Shown here one piece after another: positions 26,196-34,918 of a stretch of DNA of 64,000 nt. The stretch is taken from contig NZ_CP063164.1 in NCBI RefSeq assembly GCF_014931715.1, positions 372,001-436,000 of the forward strand, written 5' to 3'. The notes below the pieces were generated by a model. The model saw only the letters and a program-made list of their open reading frames with translations. It had not been told where the DNA came from and did no database searches. Position 1 is the stretch's first letter. Each line of letters starts with the position of its first letter. The stretch comes from Sulfurovum indicum. GTDB taxonomy: Bacteria; Campylobacterota; Campylobacteria; Campylobacterales; Sulfurovaceae. Made by a program: the position numbers and the translations under genes.

Positions 26196-29183
26196 TTGGT
26201 ATATCAGAGCAATATTTACGAGTATCTGGAACACTCCGACAGTAAACACCTTCTAATCTGCAAAGATGATAAAGAGGCAAAGCAGATTTCAGATGTAGCA
26301 AATCTTCTGGGGTACAATACTTTTGTTCTGCCTGATATCCGTGTGAGTGTGGGAGAGGATCTGCGCGCTTACGCAGAAGAAGTACAGGCACTCTTTATAC
26401 AGCTGGCAGGATATGCCAAAAGTAAGAGAAAAAAACTTCTTGTCTCTCCGGTAAGAACACTGTTGCTTCCTTTCCCCAAAGCAGAATTTTTTGAGAGTAT
26501 GATGATTGAATTCGGGGAGAGTCTTGATATTCCCGGCTTGAAGGAGAAACTCTATCAGTGGGGATACCACTTTACAGATATTGCCGCACAAAAGGGTGAA
26601 GTCTCTTTCCGTGGGGATATTATTGATATTTATCCTATTACCAGTGAGAAACCATATCGTATTTCACTCTTTGATGAAGAGGTGGAGACGATTCACTATT
26701 ATGATGAAACCTCCCAAAAACGTCTTGGAGATGAGTTGGAGTCTCTGGAGATCACACCGGCATTTCTGGCATTGGACAAAGAAGAACATGAAGCGCTTAG
26801 AAATCGGTGTGAGCACAGTCCTTATGATACTTTTGTGAAAGATATAGATTCGCTTGGACTATGGCATCTTGATGATCTTGCACAAAATGCTTTTGAAATG
26901 TTTGACGCAATATTGACAGCTAATCTTGATGAAGAGCTACAGGAGATCTACGAACTTGACAGACCGATGGTAGAGCGTAAACATTTCCTGTTACCAATTA
27001 TTCCTGAGGCTACAAAGTACCGTGATCTTGAAGTGGTCGATCCAAATAAACTACTGGAATCTCATAAAGGGAAGCAGATCACGATCCTGGCAAAGAATGA
27101 AAGTATCGTCCGCGGTTCGCAATTAAGCTTTTTTGAGAATATTGAATTTGTTTATCAGGATGGTATAGTCAATATCCTGGGACAGGAGAGACTTATTCTT
27201 TCACTGAATAAACCTTTTAAGCGAAAGAAGGTCAAAAAAGCGACAATTATTCTCGATGAGCTCAAACCGGGTGATTATGTAGTACATGAGAACCATGGTG
27301 TAGGGATCTTTCGGGGCATTGAAAAGCGTGAAGTCCTGGGGGCAACTTCGGAGTTTGTAACCATTATGTACCAGAATGAAGATACGCTGCTCATTCCGGT
27401 AAGCAATCTTGAGGTCATCGACCGCTATGTAGCAGAAGGCGGGGCACTTCCGGTTCTTGACCGTATGGGCAAGGCAAGCTTCAAAAAGCTTAAAGAGAAG
27501 GTCAAGGAGAAACTCTTTGCAATCGCCAGCCAGATCATCAATCTTTCGGCACAGCGTCATCTCAAAAAGGGAATTGTGTTGAAAACCCCTGAAGAGCATG
27601 CTCTCTTTATGTCCAAAGCGGGATTTGTACATACCGAAGATCAGGAACGGGCAATCTTTGAAATGCTTGAAGATATGCAGTCGGGTCGTATGATGGACAG
27701 ACTGCTTTCAGCGGATGTTGGTTTTGGAAAGACGGAAGTTGCGATGAACGGAATATTTGTTGCAGTAAAGAACGGCTATCAGGCGATGATGATCGCACCG
27801 ACCACGCTGCTGAGTGCACAGCACTACAAAAGTCTCAAGGAGCGTTTTTACGGTGAAGAGATCTCCGTAGCCAAACTCGATCGTTTCTCTACGACCAAAG
27901 AGAAAAACAGCGTACTCAAAGGTTTGGCTGAAGGCAGTATCGATGTGGTGGTGGGAACCCATGCGCTGCTTAAGGCAAAGTTTAAGAGTCTTGCCCTGGT
28001 GGTGATCGATGAGGAGCATAAGTTCGGGGTCAAGCAGAAAGAGGCACTCAAGGAGATGAGTATTGATGTGCATTTGCTTTCTATGTCAGCGACTCCTATT
28101 CCCCGCTCACTCAATATGGCACTCTCACAGGTCAAAAGCTTTTCAGAGATTCTTACACCTCCGACTGAACGTCAGGGGGTACGTACCTTTGTAAAAAGTT
28201 ATGATGACAAAGTGATTAAAGAGGCGATCTTGCGCGAACTGCGCCGTGGTGGCCAGATCTTCTATGTATTCAACTCTATTGCAGGGATCGAAGAGAAGAA
28301 AAAACAGTTGCTTGATATCTTGCCAAAACTTCGTATTGCTGTGCTCCATTCCAAGATTTCAGCAAAAGAGACCGAAGATGAGATGCTGAAATTTGAGGAT
28401 GGGGAGTATGATGTACTGCTCTCTACTTCCATTGTCGAATCGGGTATTCATATGCCACATGCAAATACGATGATCGTTGACGGGGCGGACAGTTTCGGTA
28501 TTGCCGACCTGCATCAACTGCGTGGACGTGTCGGACGTGGAGGTAAAGAGGGCTACTGTTATTTCATGGTGACAGACAAAGAGCGTCTTACAGACAATGC
28601 CAAACGAAGACTGCTTGCACTCGAGACACACTCCGATCTTGGAAGCGGTGCGGTCCTTGCTTTTCATGACCTTGAGATACGCGGCGGAGGGAATATCATC
28701 GGTGAGGCACAAAGCGGCCATATTAAACAGATAGGGTACAGCCTCTACCTGCGTATGCTTGAAGATGCTATTAAAGAATTAAGCGGACAGGATAAGGAGG
28801 TAAGCCAGCAGATCGATATGAAGCTTTCGATCCAGGCGTATCTGAATGAAGAGCTTATCGAAGAGGATAGGTTGCGTCTTGAACTTTATCGTCGTCTTTC
28901 TCTTTGTGAGAGTGCAGGTGAAGTCTATGAGATCGAAGCAGAGATTGCAGACCGGTTTGGCAAACCGGATACTGTTACACGACAGTTCATTGATGTGATG
29001 GTCATGAAAGTACTTGCACGTCAGCAGGGGATTTCCAAGGTTTCATCCTATGGAGAGAATGTCTTTATGGAGTTTGCAGAGGAAGGTAAAGAGCGTGTTG
29101 TGCTTAAAGCCCGAAGCAAGGATGACGATGACATTATTGCAACCGCTATGAACTATCTGAAGCAAAACAGTGAAAACATTTAA
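26196..29183 (+). CDS. mfd: Transcription-repair coupling factor
   Basis: Mfd removes stalled RNA polymerase and recruits UvrA. The 995-residue protein has an N-terminal UvrB-like module, a CarD-like RNA-polymerase-interacting domain (LKPGDYVVHENHGVGIF), then a RecG-type helicase motor with Walker A GFGKTEVA (K512) and DEEH at 605-608, and a C-terminal TRCF domain. It is about 150 residues shorter than the E. coli protein, mostly in the N-terminal half. The start is TTG at 26196 with AAGG eight bases upstream. The MITE-like element starts 37 bp after its stop. Confidence 0.95.
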   Translation: MVYQSNIYEYLEHSDSKHLLICKDDKEAKQISDVANLLGYNTFVLPDIRVSVGEDLRAYAEEVQALFIQLAGYAKSKRKKLLVSPVRTLLLPFPKAEFFESMMIEFGESLDIPGLKEKLYQWGYHFTDIAAQKGEVSFRGDIIDIYPITSEKPYRISLFDEEVETIHYYDETSQKRLGDELESLEITPAFLALDKEEHEALRNRCEHSPYDTFVKDIDSLGLWHLDDLAQNAFEMFDAILTANLDEELQEIYELDRPMVERKHFLLPIIPEATKYRDLEVVDPNKLLESHKGKQITILAKNESIVRGSQLSFFENIEFVYQDGIVNILGQERLILSLNKPFKRKKVKKATIILDELKPGDYVVHENHGVGIFRGIEKREVLGATSEFVTIMYQNEDTLLIPVSNLEVIDRYVAEGGALPVLDRMGKASFKKLKEKVKEKLFAIASQIINLSAQRHLKKGIVLKTPEEHALFMSKAGFVHTEDQERAIFEMLEDMQSGRMMDRLLSADVGFGKTEVAMNGIFVAVKNGYQAMMIAPTTLLSAQHYKSLKERFYGEEISVAKLDRFSTTKEKNSVLKGLAEGSIDVVVGTHALLKAKFKSLALVVIDEEHKFGVKQKEALKEMSIDVHLLSMSATPIPRSLNMALSQVKSFSEILTPPTERQGVRTFVKSYDDKVIKEAILRELRRGGQIFYVFNSIAGIEEKKKQLLDILPKLRIAVLHSKISAKETEDEMLKFEDGEYDVLLSTSIVESGIHMPHANTMIVDGADSFGIADLHQLRGRVGRGGKEGYCYFMVTDKERLTDNAKRRLLALETHSDLGSGAVLAFHDLEIRGGGNIIGEAQSGHIKQIGYSLYLRMLEDAIKELSGQDKEVSQQIDMKLSIQAYLNEELIEEDRLRLELYRRLSLCESAGEVYEIEAEIADRFGKPDTVTRQFIDVMVMKVLARQQGISKVSSYGENVFMEFAEEGKERVVLKARSKDDDDIIATAMNYLKQNSENI

Positions 29184-29220
29184 TTTTAGTTAACCTCACT
29201 CAAGTATACTCCTGTTAATA

Positions 29221-29488
29221 TTACCGTACCAATTAAATACCTCAAACTTTGAGAGAACGAGACGAGGCAAGATGTGCGTGAAAAAATCTGAAGGACTACC
29301 CGTAGGTAATTCAAAGATTTTTTTGCGTGCAGGTTGTCTCGTATCGTTCTCCCCGAAGGGTGCGCACTTTCGCCCACATACGGCGTTAGATTTTCTTGAA
29401 TTAGCCTCCGGCTAGTCCTGCGAAAATCTGCCTTGTCTGTGAACGAAATTGCAGCATCAAAGATTGAGGTATTTAATTGGTACGGTAA
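29221..29488. mobile_element. 268-bp MITE-like element with TA duplication
   Basis: The ends are perfect terminal inverted repeats of at least 25 bp (TTACCGTACCAATTAAATAC onward at the left, its complement at 29464-29488), and the match extends further inward with one mismatch. Both ends abut a TA dinucleotide (29219-29220 and 29489-29490), as in IS630/Tc1-mariner insertions. The interior has no ORF that spans it convincingly and is rich in hairpins: GAGAACGA/TCGTTCTC enclosing 29253-29351, AGATTTTC/GAAAATCT (29388-29429) and TAGCC/GGCTA. It sits between mfd and moxR and is non-autonomous. Confidence 0.85.
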
Positions 29489-29509
29489 TAAACCATTCAG
29501 GAGAGAACC

Positions 29510-30457
29510 TTGAGTCAAACCATTCAAGAGATTAGAAAAGAGATTTCCAAAGTCCTTGTCGGACAGGATAAGATGGTAGAGGGGCTGCTTGCAGGGCTGC
29601 TTTGCCGTGGACACATTCTGCTTGAGGGGGTGCCCGGGCTTGCCAAGACCACAGCCGTCAATGCGATGGCAAAGACATTGGGGCTGAACTTCAAACGGGT
29701 ACAGTTCACTCCCGATCTGCTTCCGTCGGACATTATTGGAACTGAGATATACGACCCTTCCAATAACGCCTTCAAGATCAAGCAGGGACCTGTCTTTACC
29801 AATCTTCTGCTTGCGGATGAGATCAACCGTGCACCTGCAAAAGTACAGTCAGCCTTGCTTGAAGTTATGCAGGAGCGTCAGGTAACCATTGGAGATGAGA
29901 CTTTCAAGATCGATCTTCCCTTCCTTGTTATGGCGACACAAAACCCGGTAGAGCAGGAGGGTGCCTATGAGCTTCCTGAAGCACAGCTTGACCGTTTCAT
30001 GATGAAAGTGGTTGTGGGTTACAACACCAAAGAGGAGGAGCTTGAGATCGCAAGACGTGTGGCGAACAACTCTTTTGAACAAATAGAGCAGGTAGCGTCC
30101 AAAGAGGATCTTGAGCGTATCAGAAAAGAGGCGATGGATATCCACATGGATGAAGAGGTGGAGCGTTACATCATTGAACTGGTTGCAGCAACACGTGATC
30201 CCAAGGCATATGGTCTTGAAGAGCTTGAAGCATTTATTGAATTCGGTGCGTCTCCGCGTGCGAGTATCGATATGTATAAAGCCAGCCGAGCCATTGCCTA
30301 CCTTAAAGGACAGGATTATGTATCACCGCTTGAGATTGCCTATATTGCCAAAGAAGTTCTCAGGCACAGAATTATCCTGAGCTATGAGGCCCAGGCAGAA
30401 GATGTAACGCAGGATCAGATCATCGAGAAGATACTGGCAGCGGTGCCGATTCCGTGA
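29510..30457 (+). CDS. MoxR-family AAA+ ATPase
   Basis: MoxR ATPases act as chaperones for complexes containing von Willebrand A proteins. The 315-residue protein has Walker A GVPGLAKT at 40-47, Walker B LLLADEINRAPAK and the MATQNPVEQEGAYELPEAQLDRF block that defines the family. The start is TTG at 29510 with AGGAG upstream; a later ATG would remove the conserved N-terminus. It heads a MoxR-DUF58-DUF4381-BatA-BatB-TPR-BatD series. The MITE lies immediately upstream and may have displaced or supplied the promoter. Confidence 0.94.
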   Translation: MSQTIQEIRKEISKVLVGQDKMVEGLLAGLLCRGHILLEGVPGLAKTTAVNAMAKTLGLNFKRVQFTPDLLPSDIIGTEIYDPSNNAFKIKQGPVFTNLLLADEINRAPAKVQSALLEVMQERQVTIGDETFKIDLPFLVMATQNPVEQEGAYELPEAQLDRFMMKVVVGYNTKEEELEIARRVANNSFEQIEQVASKEDLERIRKEAMDIHMDEEVERYIIELVAATRDPKAYGLEELEAFIEFGASPRASIDMYKASRAIAYLKGQDYVSPLEIAYIAKEVLRHRIILSYEAQAEDVTQDQIIEKILAAVPIP

Positions 30458-30473
30458 TCTTCAAGAAAGATCA

Positions 30474-30598
30474 AATGAAGAATGAGGAATTAGGAATGAG
30501 GAATTTTGGTATGCTTTTTTGCAAAAAGCCTATAGTTAATAAAAGCGTTGCCTTGCAACGCAAACCGAAACTATTCACTATTCACTATTCACCATTAA
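30474..30598 (+). repeat. Heptamer/hairpin element B (between moxR and DUF58 gene)
   Basis: Left arm: AATGAAG, AATGAGG, AATTAGG, AATGAGG, AATTTTG, then GGTATGC (30508-30514). Hairpin 1: GCTTTTT-TGC-AAAAAGC (30513-30529). A linker contains TTAATAAAAG. Hairpin 2: GCGTTGC-CTT-GCAACGC (30545-30561), then AAACCGAAA. Right arm: CTATTCA three times, then CCATTAA. It is untranslated here and lies within the bat-type operon. Confidence 0.85.
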
Positions 30599-30600
30599 CT

Positions 30601-30617
30601 CACCTCAAACGGAGGTG
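30601..30617 (+). promoter_or_regulatory. Hairpin sequestering the DUF58 gene ribosome-binding site
   Basis: CACCTC and GAGGTG form a 6-bp stem with a 5-base loop; GGAGG is the Shine-Dalgarno sequence of the gene starting at 30623. It lies directly after the right arm of element B. Confidence 0.55.
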
Positions 30618-30622
30618 TCCTG

Positions 30623-31453
30623 ATGAATAAAGTAGCAAAAAAGATAGTACTCAAAACCCGGAAGCAGGTTTACGGAGACATGCTGGGTAACAATGCCTCG
30701 TTATTTCAGGGTGAAGGTTTTGAGTTTGCCGAGCTAAGAGAGTATGTTTACGGAGATGATGTCCGTAAAATCGACTGGAAGACAACAGCTAAACTTGGAA
30801 AGCCCTTTGTCAAGGTTTATAAAGAGGAGAGGGAGCTTAATGTCGTAGTTGTAACGATGATGAGCGGGTCGATGTATTTTGGAACAGTGAAGCAGAAGTC
30901 TGATATTGCGGCAGAAGTAGTGGCAACACTTGGATTCTCTGCTGTCAGGAATGCTGACTTGTTTTCACACATGATTTTTGCAGACAGGCTTTATACACTA
31001 AGCAAGCCGAGTAAAAAGCTTTTCTCAGTGCATAAAGCAATCGAAGAGGTGCTTGAGTTCGATCCGCTTGGGAAAGTGGGGGACTATCAGGCTTTGGTAG
31101 AGATACTGAACAATCGTCTGAAGAAGAAAGCGCTGCTTTTCATTATTTCCGATTTTGTAGGTGAGATAGACCTGAAGCTGCTCAGTAAGAAGCATGATGT
31201 TTTTGCTGTGATGGTACGTGACAGGTTTGAAGAGGATCCGAGTGAACTGGGATATCTGCGTCTGATCGATATGGAAACCAAACAGAGTTTTGAAGGTAAC
31301 ATCGATACTGGTACGCTTAAAAATTACAAAAAAGCACTTTTGAAAAATGATCACAGACTTTATGAACAGTTCAAGAAACAGGGAATACGTTTTACAAAGA
31401 TATATACTCATGATGATCCAGTGATCAAACTGATGAAGGGAATGAGAAAATGA
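30623..31453 (+). CDS. DUF58 domain-containing protein
   Basis: The 276-residue protein is a DUF58 member, a degenerate von Willebrand A fold usually paired with MoxR. The diagnostic segment GDDVRKIDWKTTAKLGKPFV lies at about residues 47-66, followed by VKVYKEERE. There is no signal peptide or membrane segment. The MIDAS position reads MMSGSM, so metal binding is doubtful. The ribosome-binding GGAGG is inside a hairpin. Its last codons, ATGAGAAAATGA, merge into repeat element C, which starts the next gene. Confidence 0.9.
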   Translation: MNKVAKKIVLKTRKQVYGDMLGNNASLFQGEGFEFAELREYVYGDDVRKIDWKTTAKLGKPFVKVYKEERELNVVVVTMMSGSMYFGTVKQKSDIAAEVVATLGFSAVRNADLFSHMIFADRLYTLSKPSKKLFSVHKAIEEVLEFDPLGKVGDYQALVEILNNRLKKKALLFIISDFVGEIDLKLLSKKHDVFAVMVRDRFEEDPSELGYLRLIDMETKQSFEGNIDTGTLKNYKKALLKNDHRLYEQFKKQGIRFTKIYTHDDPVIKLMKGMRK

Positions 31454-31542
31454 GAAATGAGAAGTTAGAAATGGGAAATGAGAAACGCTTTGAGAAGCAA
31501 AGCATACCAAGACTTTTTACGCTTCACTCTCTGCTCTTCACT
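31448..31542 (+). repeat. Translated heptamer/hairpin element C
   Basis: Heptamers AAATGAG, AAATGAG, AAGTTAG, AAATGGG, AAATGAG, then hairpin GCTTTG-AGAAG-CAAAGC (31487-31503), the GCATACC box and a right arm CTTCACT, CTCTGCT, CTTCACT. The ATG of the following gene lies inside the left arm, and the whole element is read as its first 31 codons. It is a shortened copy with one hairpin. Confidence 0.75.
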
Positions 31543-31959
31543 ACATTGGCTCTTGCAGAGGCCAATATTACTGCACAGCTTCGGGATATCAAGCCGTTAC
31601 TAAAGATCCCTGACAGCAGTTTTTATATCTATTGGGGGATGATCGGTTTTGGTATCCTGCTGGTACTCGCCATACTCTTTTTTATTTTCAAAAAGCTGTG
31701 GGAGAACCGCAGGATTAATCTTGCCAAAGGGTATCTTGCCAGACTCAAAGCAATTGACTGGAGTGAGAGTAAAAAGGCAGCTTATGAGGCGACATACTAT
31801 GCAAGGCTTCTGGCAACTGATGAGAGAAGGAAAGAGCTTTTTTCCCAGCTTGAGCCAATGCTGGAAAAATACAAATATAAAAAAGAGGTCGATGCAGTCG
31901 ATCAGGATACGCTGAACCAATTCAATCTTTTTGTGCAGGTGGCAGATGAGTCAATTTAG
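31450..31959 (+). CDS. DUF4381-like membrane protein of the MoxR/Bat operon
   Basis: The 169-residue protein has a predicted signal peptide (LFTLHSLLFTTLALA, about 22-36), a short region ITAQLRDIKPLLKIP, one membrane segment at about 55-78 (YWGMIGFGILLVLAILFFIF) and a soluble helical tail. This layout and position match the DUF4381 proteins found in such operons. The signal peptide is encoded by element C. It overlaps the DUF58 gene by 4 bp and batA by 14 bp. Function unknown; probably part of a membrane complex with the VWA proteins. Confidence 0.78.
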   Translation: MRNEKLEMGNEKRFEKQSIPRLFTLHSLLFTTLALAEANITAQLRDIKPLLKIPDSSFYIYWGMIGFGILLVLAILFFIFKKLWENRRINLAKGYLARLKAIDWSESKKAAYEATYYARLLATDERRKELFSQLEPMLEKYKYKKEVDAVDQDTLNQFNLFVQVADESI

Positions 31960-32863
31960 TTTTGAGTATCCGTTAGCATTTTTAGTGATATTGCTTTTTA
32001 TGTTGTGTGCCAAGTGGTGCAGGGAGCGCAGCAGGGCAATCTTTTTTCCCCATGTGGCTACACTGATCGGAAGCGATGGTCATAAGAGCAGACTGCTTAA
32101 CTGGCTGAAATGGATAGGGATCGTTGCAGCAGTAGCTGCACTGGCCTCACCGGTGATTACAAAGAGTTACTCCAACTCTAAAAAAGAGGGACGTGATATC
32201 GTACTGGTCATTGACAGTTCCGATTCGATGCGTCAGCAAGGGTTTGATCCCAGTGATATCTTTAAGAACAAGTTCGATGTAGTCAAGGAGGTTGTAGCAG
32301 ACTTTATCAAAAAAAGAGAGAATGACCGTATCGGAATGGTAACCTTTGCCGATGTGGCATTCATTGCTTCGCCATTGACATTTGAGAAAGAGTTTCTGAC
32401 CAGTATTACCAAAATGCAAAAGCTTGGTATGGCAGGAAAACGAACGGCAATCAATGATGCATTGGTACAGGCATATAACCTTTTGAGCAAAAGTAAAGCC
32501 AAAAGCAAGATCGTCATTTTACTGACAGACGGTATTGACAACATGAGTAAAGTGCCTTTCCCTGATGTTAAAAGTATGATTGAAAAGCGAGATATCAAGC
32601 TTTATGCCATTGGAATAGGCGGTCCCAGAGACTATGATGCATCTTATCTTACAGCTTTGGCAAAAGCCGGTAAAGGTGAAGCCTTCGGTGCAAGAGACGC
32701 AACGACACTGAGCAGGATCTATGACGAGATCGATAAGCTTGAAGCAACGAAGCTGAACAACAAAAAAGTGGTAGAGCATACCTACCTGTATATCTATCCG
32801 CTTTTCCTGGCCATCATGAGCCTGCTGCTGTTCATCTACTTTAGAAACCAAAGAGGGATATAA
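31946..32863 (+). CDS. batA: BatA-type VWA membrane protein
   Basis: The 305-residue protein (from the ATG at 31946; a TTG at 31931 is in frame but less likely) has two N-terminal membrane helices, a von Willebrand A domain with an intact MIDAS (DSSDS in VLVIDSSDSM, and TDGIDN), and a C-terminal membrane helix. BatA and BatB are thought to form periplasm- or membrane-exposed complexes handled by MoxR, linked in Bacteroides to aerotolerance. It overlaps the preceding gene by 14 bp. Element D begins directly at its stop. Confidence 0.85.
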   Translation: MSQFSFEYPLAFLVILLFMLCAKWCRERSRAIFFPHVATLIGSDGHKSRLLNWLKWIGIVAAVAALASPVITKSYSNSKKEGRDIVLVIDSSDSMRQQGFDPSDIFKNKFDVVKEVVADFIKKRENDRIGMVTFADVAFIASPLTFEKEFLTSITKMQKLGMAGKRTAINDALVQAYNLLSKSKAKSKIVILLTDGIDNMSKVPFPDVKSMIEKRDIKLYAIGIGGPRDYDASYLTALAKAGKGEAFGARDATTLSRIYDEIDKLEATKLNNKKVVEHTYLYIYPLFLAIMSLLLFIYFRNQRGI

Positions 32864-32990
32864 AATGAGAAATGAGGAATTGGGAATGAGAAATTGTGGT
32901 ATGCTTTTTTGTAAAAAGCCTTTATTGAATAAAGGCGTTGCGCAGCAACGCATACTGACACTCTTCACTCTTCACTCTTCACTCTTCACT
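32864..32990 (+). repeat. Heptamer/hairpin element D (between batA and batB)
   Basis: Left arm: AATGAGA, AATGAGG, AATTGGG, AATGAGA, AATTGTG, then GGTATGC (32898-32904). Hairpin 1: GCTTTTT-TGT-AAAAAGC (32903-32919). A middle hairpin is GCCTTTAT-TGA-ATAAAGGC (32918-32936). Hairpin 2: GCGTTGC-GCA-GCAACGC (32935-32951). GCATAC closes on GTATGC of the left side. Right arm: ACTCTTC four times. This is the clearest complete copy. GTATGC/GCATAC could close the three hairpins into a cloverleaf. Confidence 0.88.
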
Positions 32991-32991
32991 A

Positions 32992-33007
32992 ACCTCCGAA
33001 AGGAGGT
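32992..33007 (+). promoter_or_regulatory. GAAA-tetraloop hairpin burying the batB ribosome-binding site
   Basis: ACCTCC and GGAGGT form a perfect 6-bp stem closed by GAAA (GNRA-type). The 3' arm is the full Shine-Dalgarno sequence of batB, seven bases before its ATG. It follows element D immediately, as the similar hairpin follows element B. Confidence 0.65.
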
Positions 33008-33013
33008 GTACTG

Positions 33014-34021
33014 ATGGAGTTTGTTTACCCCTATTTGTTTTGGATCATGATCGTACCGTTTGTACTCTTTGCGGTGTTGGTCTCAACCAATAAGGAGCGT
33101 CTTTCTCGTATTTTTGATGCCAAGGTACTTGAACGTCTGAGTGCAGGAGACGAAAGTATGCCTCAGCGTCTTCGCAATGTCATTCTGTTTACCGGCATTT
33201 TCTTTATGATCGTCGCCATGGCACGTCCTGTGGTAGATGAAGGTGAAAAGACAGTACCGGTGCAGGGGTTGACGGTGTTGAGTGCACTGGACATTTCCGG
33301 TTCAATGCGCAGTAAAGATGTATATCCAAACCGTCTGGAATTTGCCAAAAAGAAGATGATGTCATTTTTCGACGCAATGCCGAGTGATGAGGTGGGTGTG
33401 GTGGCTTTTGCCTACTCTCCGTTTGTACTGGCACCCTTTTCCAGTGACAAAGAGACACTGAAGATGATGGTTGAAGGGGTCGATGATTCCTATATCAATA
33501 TGGGCTCGACTGATTTTTCGGCTCTCGGCGATCTGGCAGCAACGCTGCTTGAGAAGAAAAAACCGAAAATACTTGTACTCTTTACCGACGGTGGAGACAA
33601 AGAGGCGATCGCAGGATTCTCAGATATTCTCAAGGCGAACGATATAGATCTCTATGTAGTGCTTGTGGGAACCAGGCAGGGAGCACCGGTTATCGGGCCT
33701 GATGCGAAACCGATGAAGCTCAAAGATGGCACTATTGCGATTACTCAGCGAAATGATACGCTGGGTATCCTTGCCAAAGAGAACGGCGGTGCCTTTGTTG
33801 TTGCGGGGAATGGTAATGATGATATGAAAAAGCTTGCCGATGTGATCCATGCCAAATATAAAATGCAGGAGCAGGGAGAGGTGAAGATCAGACAACGAAG
33901 CGAGTATTTCTACTACCCGCTGGCACTTGGACTTCTCTTTTTGCTCATTGGACTGAGTTCACTGCCGCGATTTGGAAGCAGGGATGAGAAAGCAGACAAG
34001 AGCAGAGGAGGTGAGGTATGA
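33014..34021 (+). CDS. batB: BatB-type VWA membrane protein
   Basis: The 335-residue protein has N-terminal membrane helices (about 6-22 and 55-75), a VWA domain with MIDAS DISGS in SALDISGSM, TDFSAL and FTDGGDKE, and a C-terminal helix (YYPLALGLLFLLIGLSSL). It is a paralogue of batA in the same operon. Its stop overlaps the ATG of the TPR gene by 4 bp. The start has GGAGG inside a tetraloop hairpin, which may couple its translation to upstream ribosome passage. Confidence 0.85.
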   Translation: MEFVYPYLFWIMIVPFVLFAVLVSTNKERLSRIFDAKVLERLSAGDESMPQRLRNVILFTGIFFMIVAMARPVVDEGEKTVPVQGLTVLSALDISGSMRSKDVYPNRLEFAKKKMMSFFDAMPSDEVGVVAFAYSPFVLAPFSSDKETLKMMVEGVDDSYINMGSTDFSALGDLAATLLEKKKPKILVLFTDGGDKEAIAGFSDILKANDIDLYVVLVGTRQGAPVIGPDAKPMKLKDGTIAITQRNDTLGILAKENGGAFVVAGNGNDDMKKLADVIHAKYKMQEQGEVKIRQRSEYFYYPLALGLLFLLIGLSSLPRFGSRDEKADKSRGGEV

Positions 34022-34905
34022 TATTTGACAATAGAAGTTTTTTGAAAAAAAGCATACCGGTATTATGCATTATGTATTATGCATTATTCACTTGTCTGCA
34101 GGCAGGCATTACTGATTTCAAGACTATAAAAGAAGCCAGACAGGCATATGAAGCCAAAGAGTATACCAAAAGTGCAGCACTCTATAACCAACTGGAGAAA
34201 GAGGTGCCTCAGAAGGAGTATGACCTGGGGAATGCCTACTATAAGTCGAAGAACTATGATGCGGCACTCAAAGCCTATGAGCAAGCCAAAGGTGAAGGGG
34301 TGGATGAAGCACAGCGGTTACACAATATGGGGAATGCTCATTTTATGAAAAATGAGCTGGATAAGGCCATAGAAGAGTATGAGAAGGCTCTGAAGATTAA
34401 AGAGGACAAAGATACCCGATTTAACCTTGAGCTTGCCAAGAAGAAAAAAAGACAGCAGGAACAGAAGAAGAAACAGCAGCAAAAAAAACAGAACAAAGAT
34501 CAAAAAAAGAAGAAAGATCAAAAGAATCAAGATCATAAAAAGAACGAACAGCAGAAGAATAAAAATCAAAAGCACAAGCAGAATGAAGACCAAAAGAATA
34601 AAAAAGATCAGAACAAGAAGAAGCAGAATGACAAACAGAAGGGTGAGAAGAAAAAAGAAGATGAAAAGAAAAAGGGAGAGAAGAATAAATCAGACTCCCA
34701 AAAAGAGAAAAAACCTCAGAACAAAAAAGGGAATGAAGCTTCTTCGCAGCCTAAAGAGCAGAAAAAAATGAGTAAAGAAGAGAAGATTAAACAGGCAGAG
34801 CTGAAGCGCCTGCTCAAAAAGATGGGACAGAAGAAAACACCGACAATGATGTACCAGATGGGTACAGGAAAACCAAAAGAGAGAAATGAGATCAGACCAT
34901 GGTAG
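34018..34905 (+). CDS. TPR protein with long Lys/Gln-rich tail (BatC-like)
   Basis: The 295-residue protein has a signal peptide of about 30 residues (FLKKSIPVLCIMYYALFTC), three TPR-like helix pairs (about 37-135) and an extremely basic Lys/Gln/Asp/Asn tail at about 140-270, then a short end. TPR proteins occupy this place between batB and batD in other bacteria (BatC/BatE). The tail is low-complexity A-rich DNA and may be a disordered linker binding acidic surface polymers. The signal peptide is written in element E. It overlaps batB by 4 bp. Confidence 0.75.
   Translation: MIFDNRSFLKKSIPVLCIMYYALFTCLQAGITDFKTIKEARQAYEAKEYTKSAALYNQLEKEVPQKEYDLGNAYYKSKNYDAALKAYEQAKGEGVDEAQRLHNMGNAHFMKNELDKAIEEYEKALKIKEDKDTRFNLELAKKKKRQQEQKKKQQQKKQNKDQKKKKDQKNQDHKKNEQQKNKNQKHKQNEDQKNKKDQNKKKQNDKQKGEKKKEDEKKKGEKNKSDSQKEKKPQNKKGNEASSQPKEQKKMSKEEKIKQAELKRLLKKMGQKKTPTMMYQMGTGKPKERNEIRPW
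34036..34090 (+). repeat. Translated partial element E at the start of the TPR gene
   Basis: A GTTTTTTGAAAAAAAGC imperfect hairpin is followed by the ATACCGG box and heptamers TATTATG, CATTATG, TATTATG, CATTATT. The hairpin encodes FLKK (n-region) and the heptamers encode the hydrophobic h-region of the signal peptide. Confidence 0.65.
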
Positions 34906-34918
34906 TTGAAAAACCAAG

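Noticed and set aside
34318-34593. Minus-strand Leu/Phe-rich 91-codon frame that looks like a membrane protein
   Set aside because: It is the complement of the Lys/Gln-rich tail of the TPR gene, where AAA/AAG codons read as Phe and Leu on the other strand.
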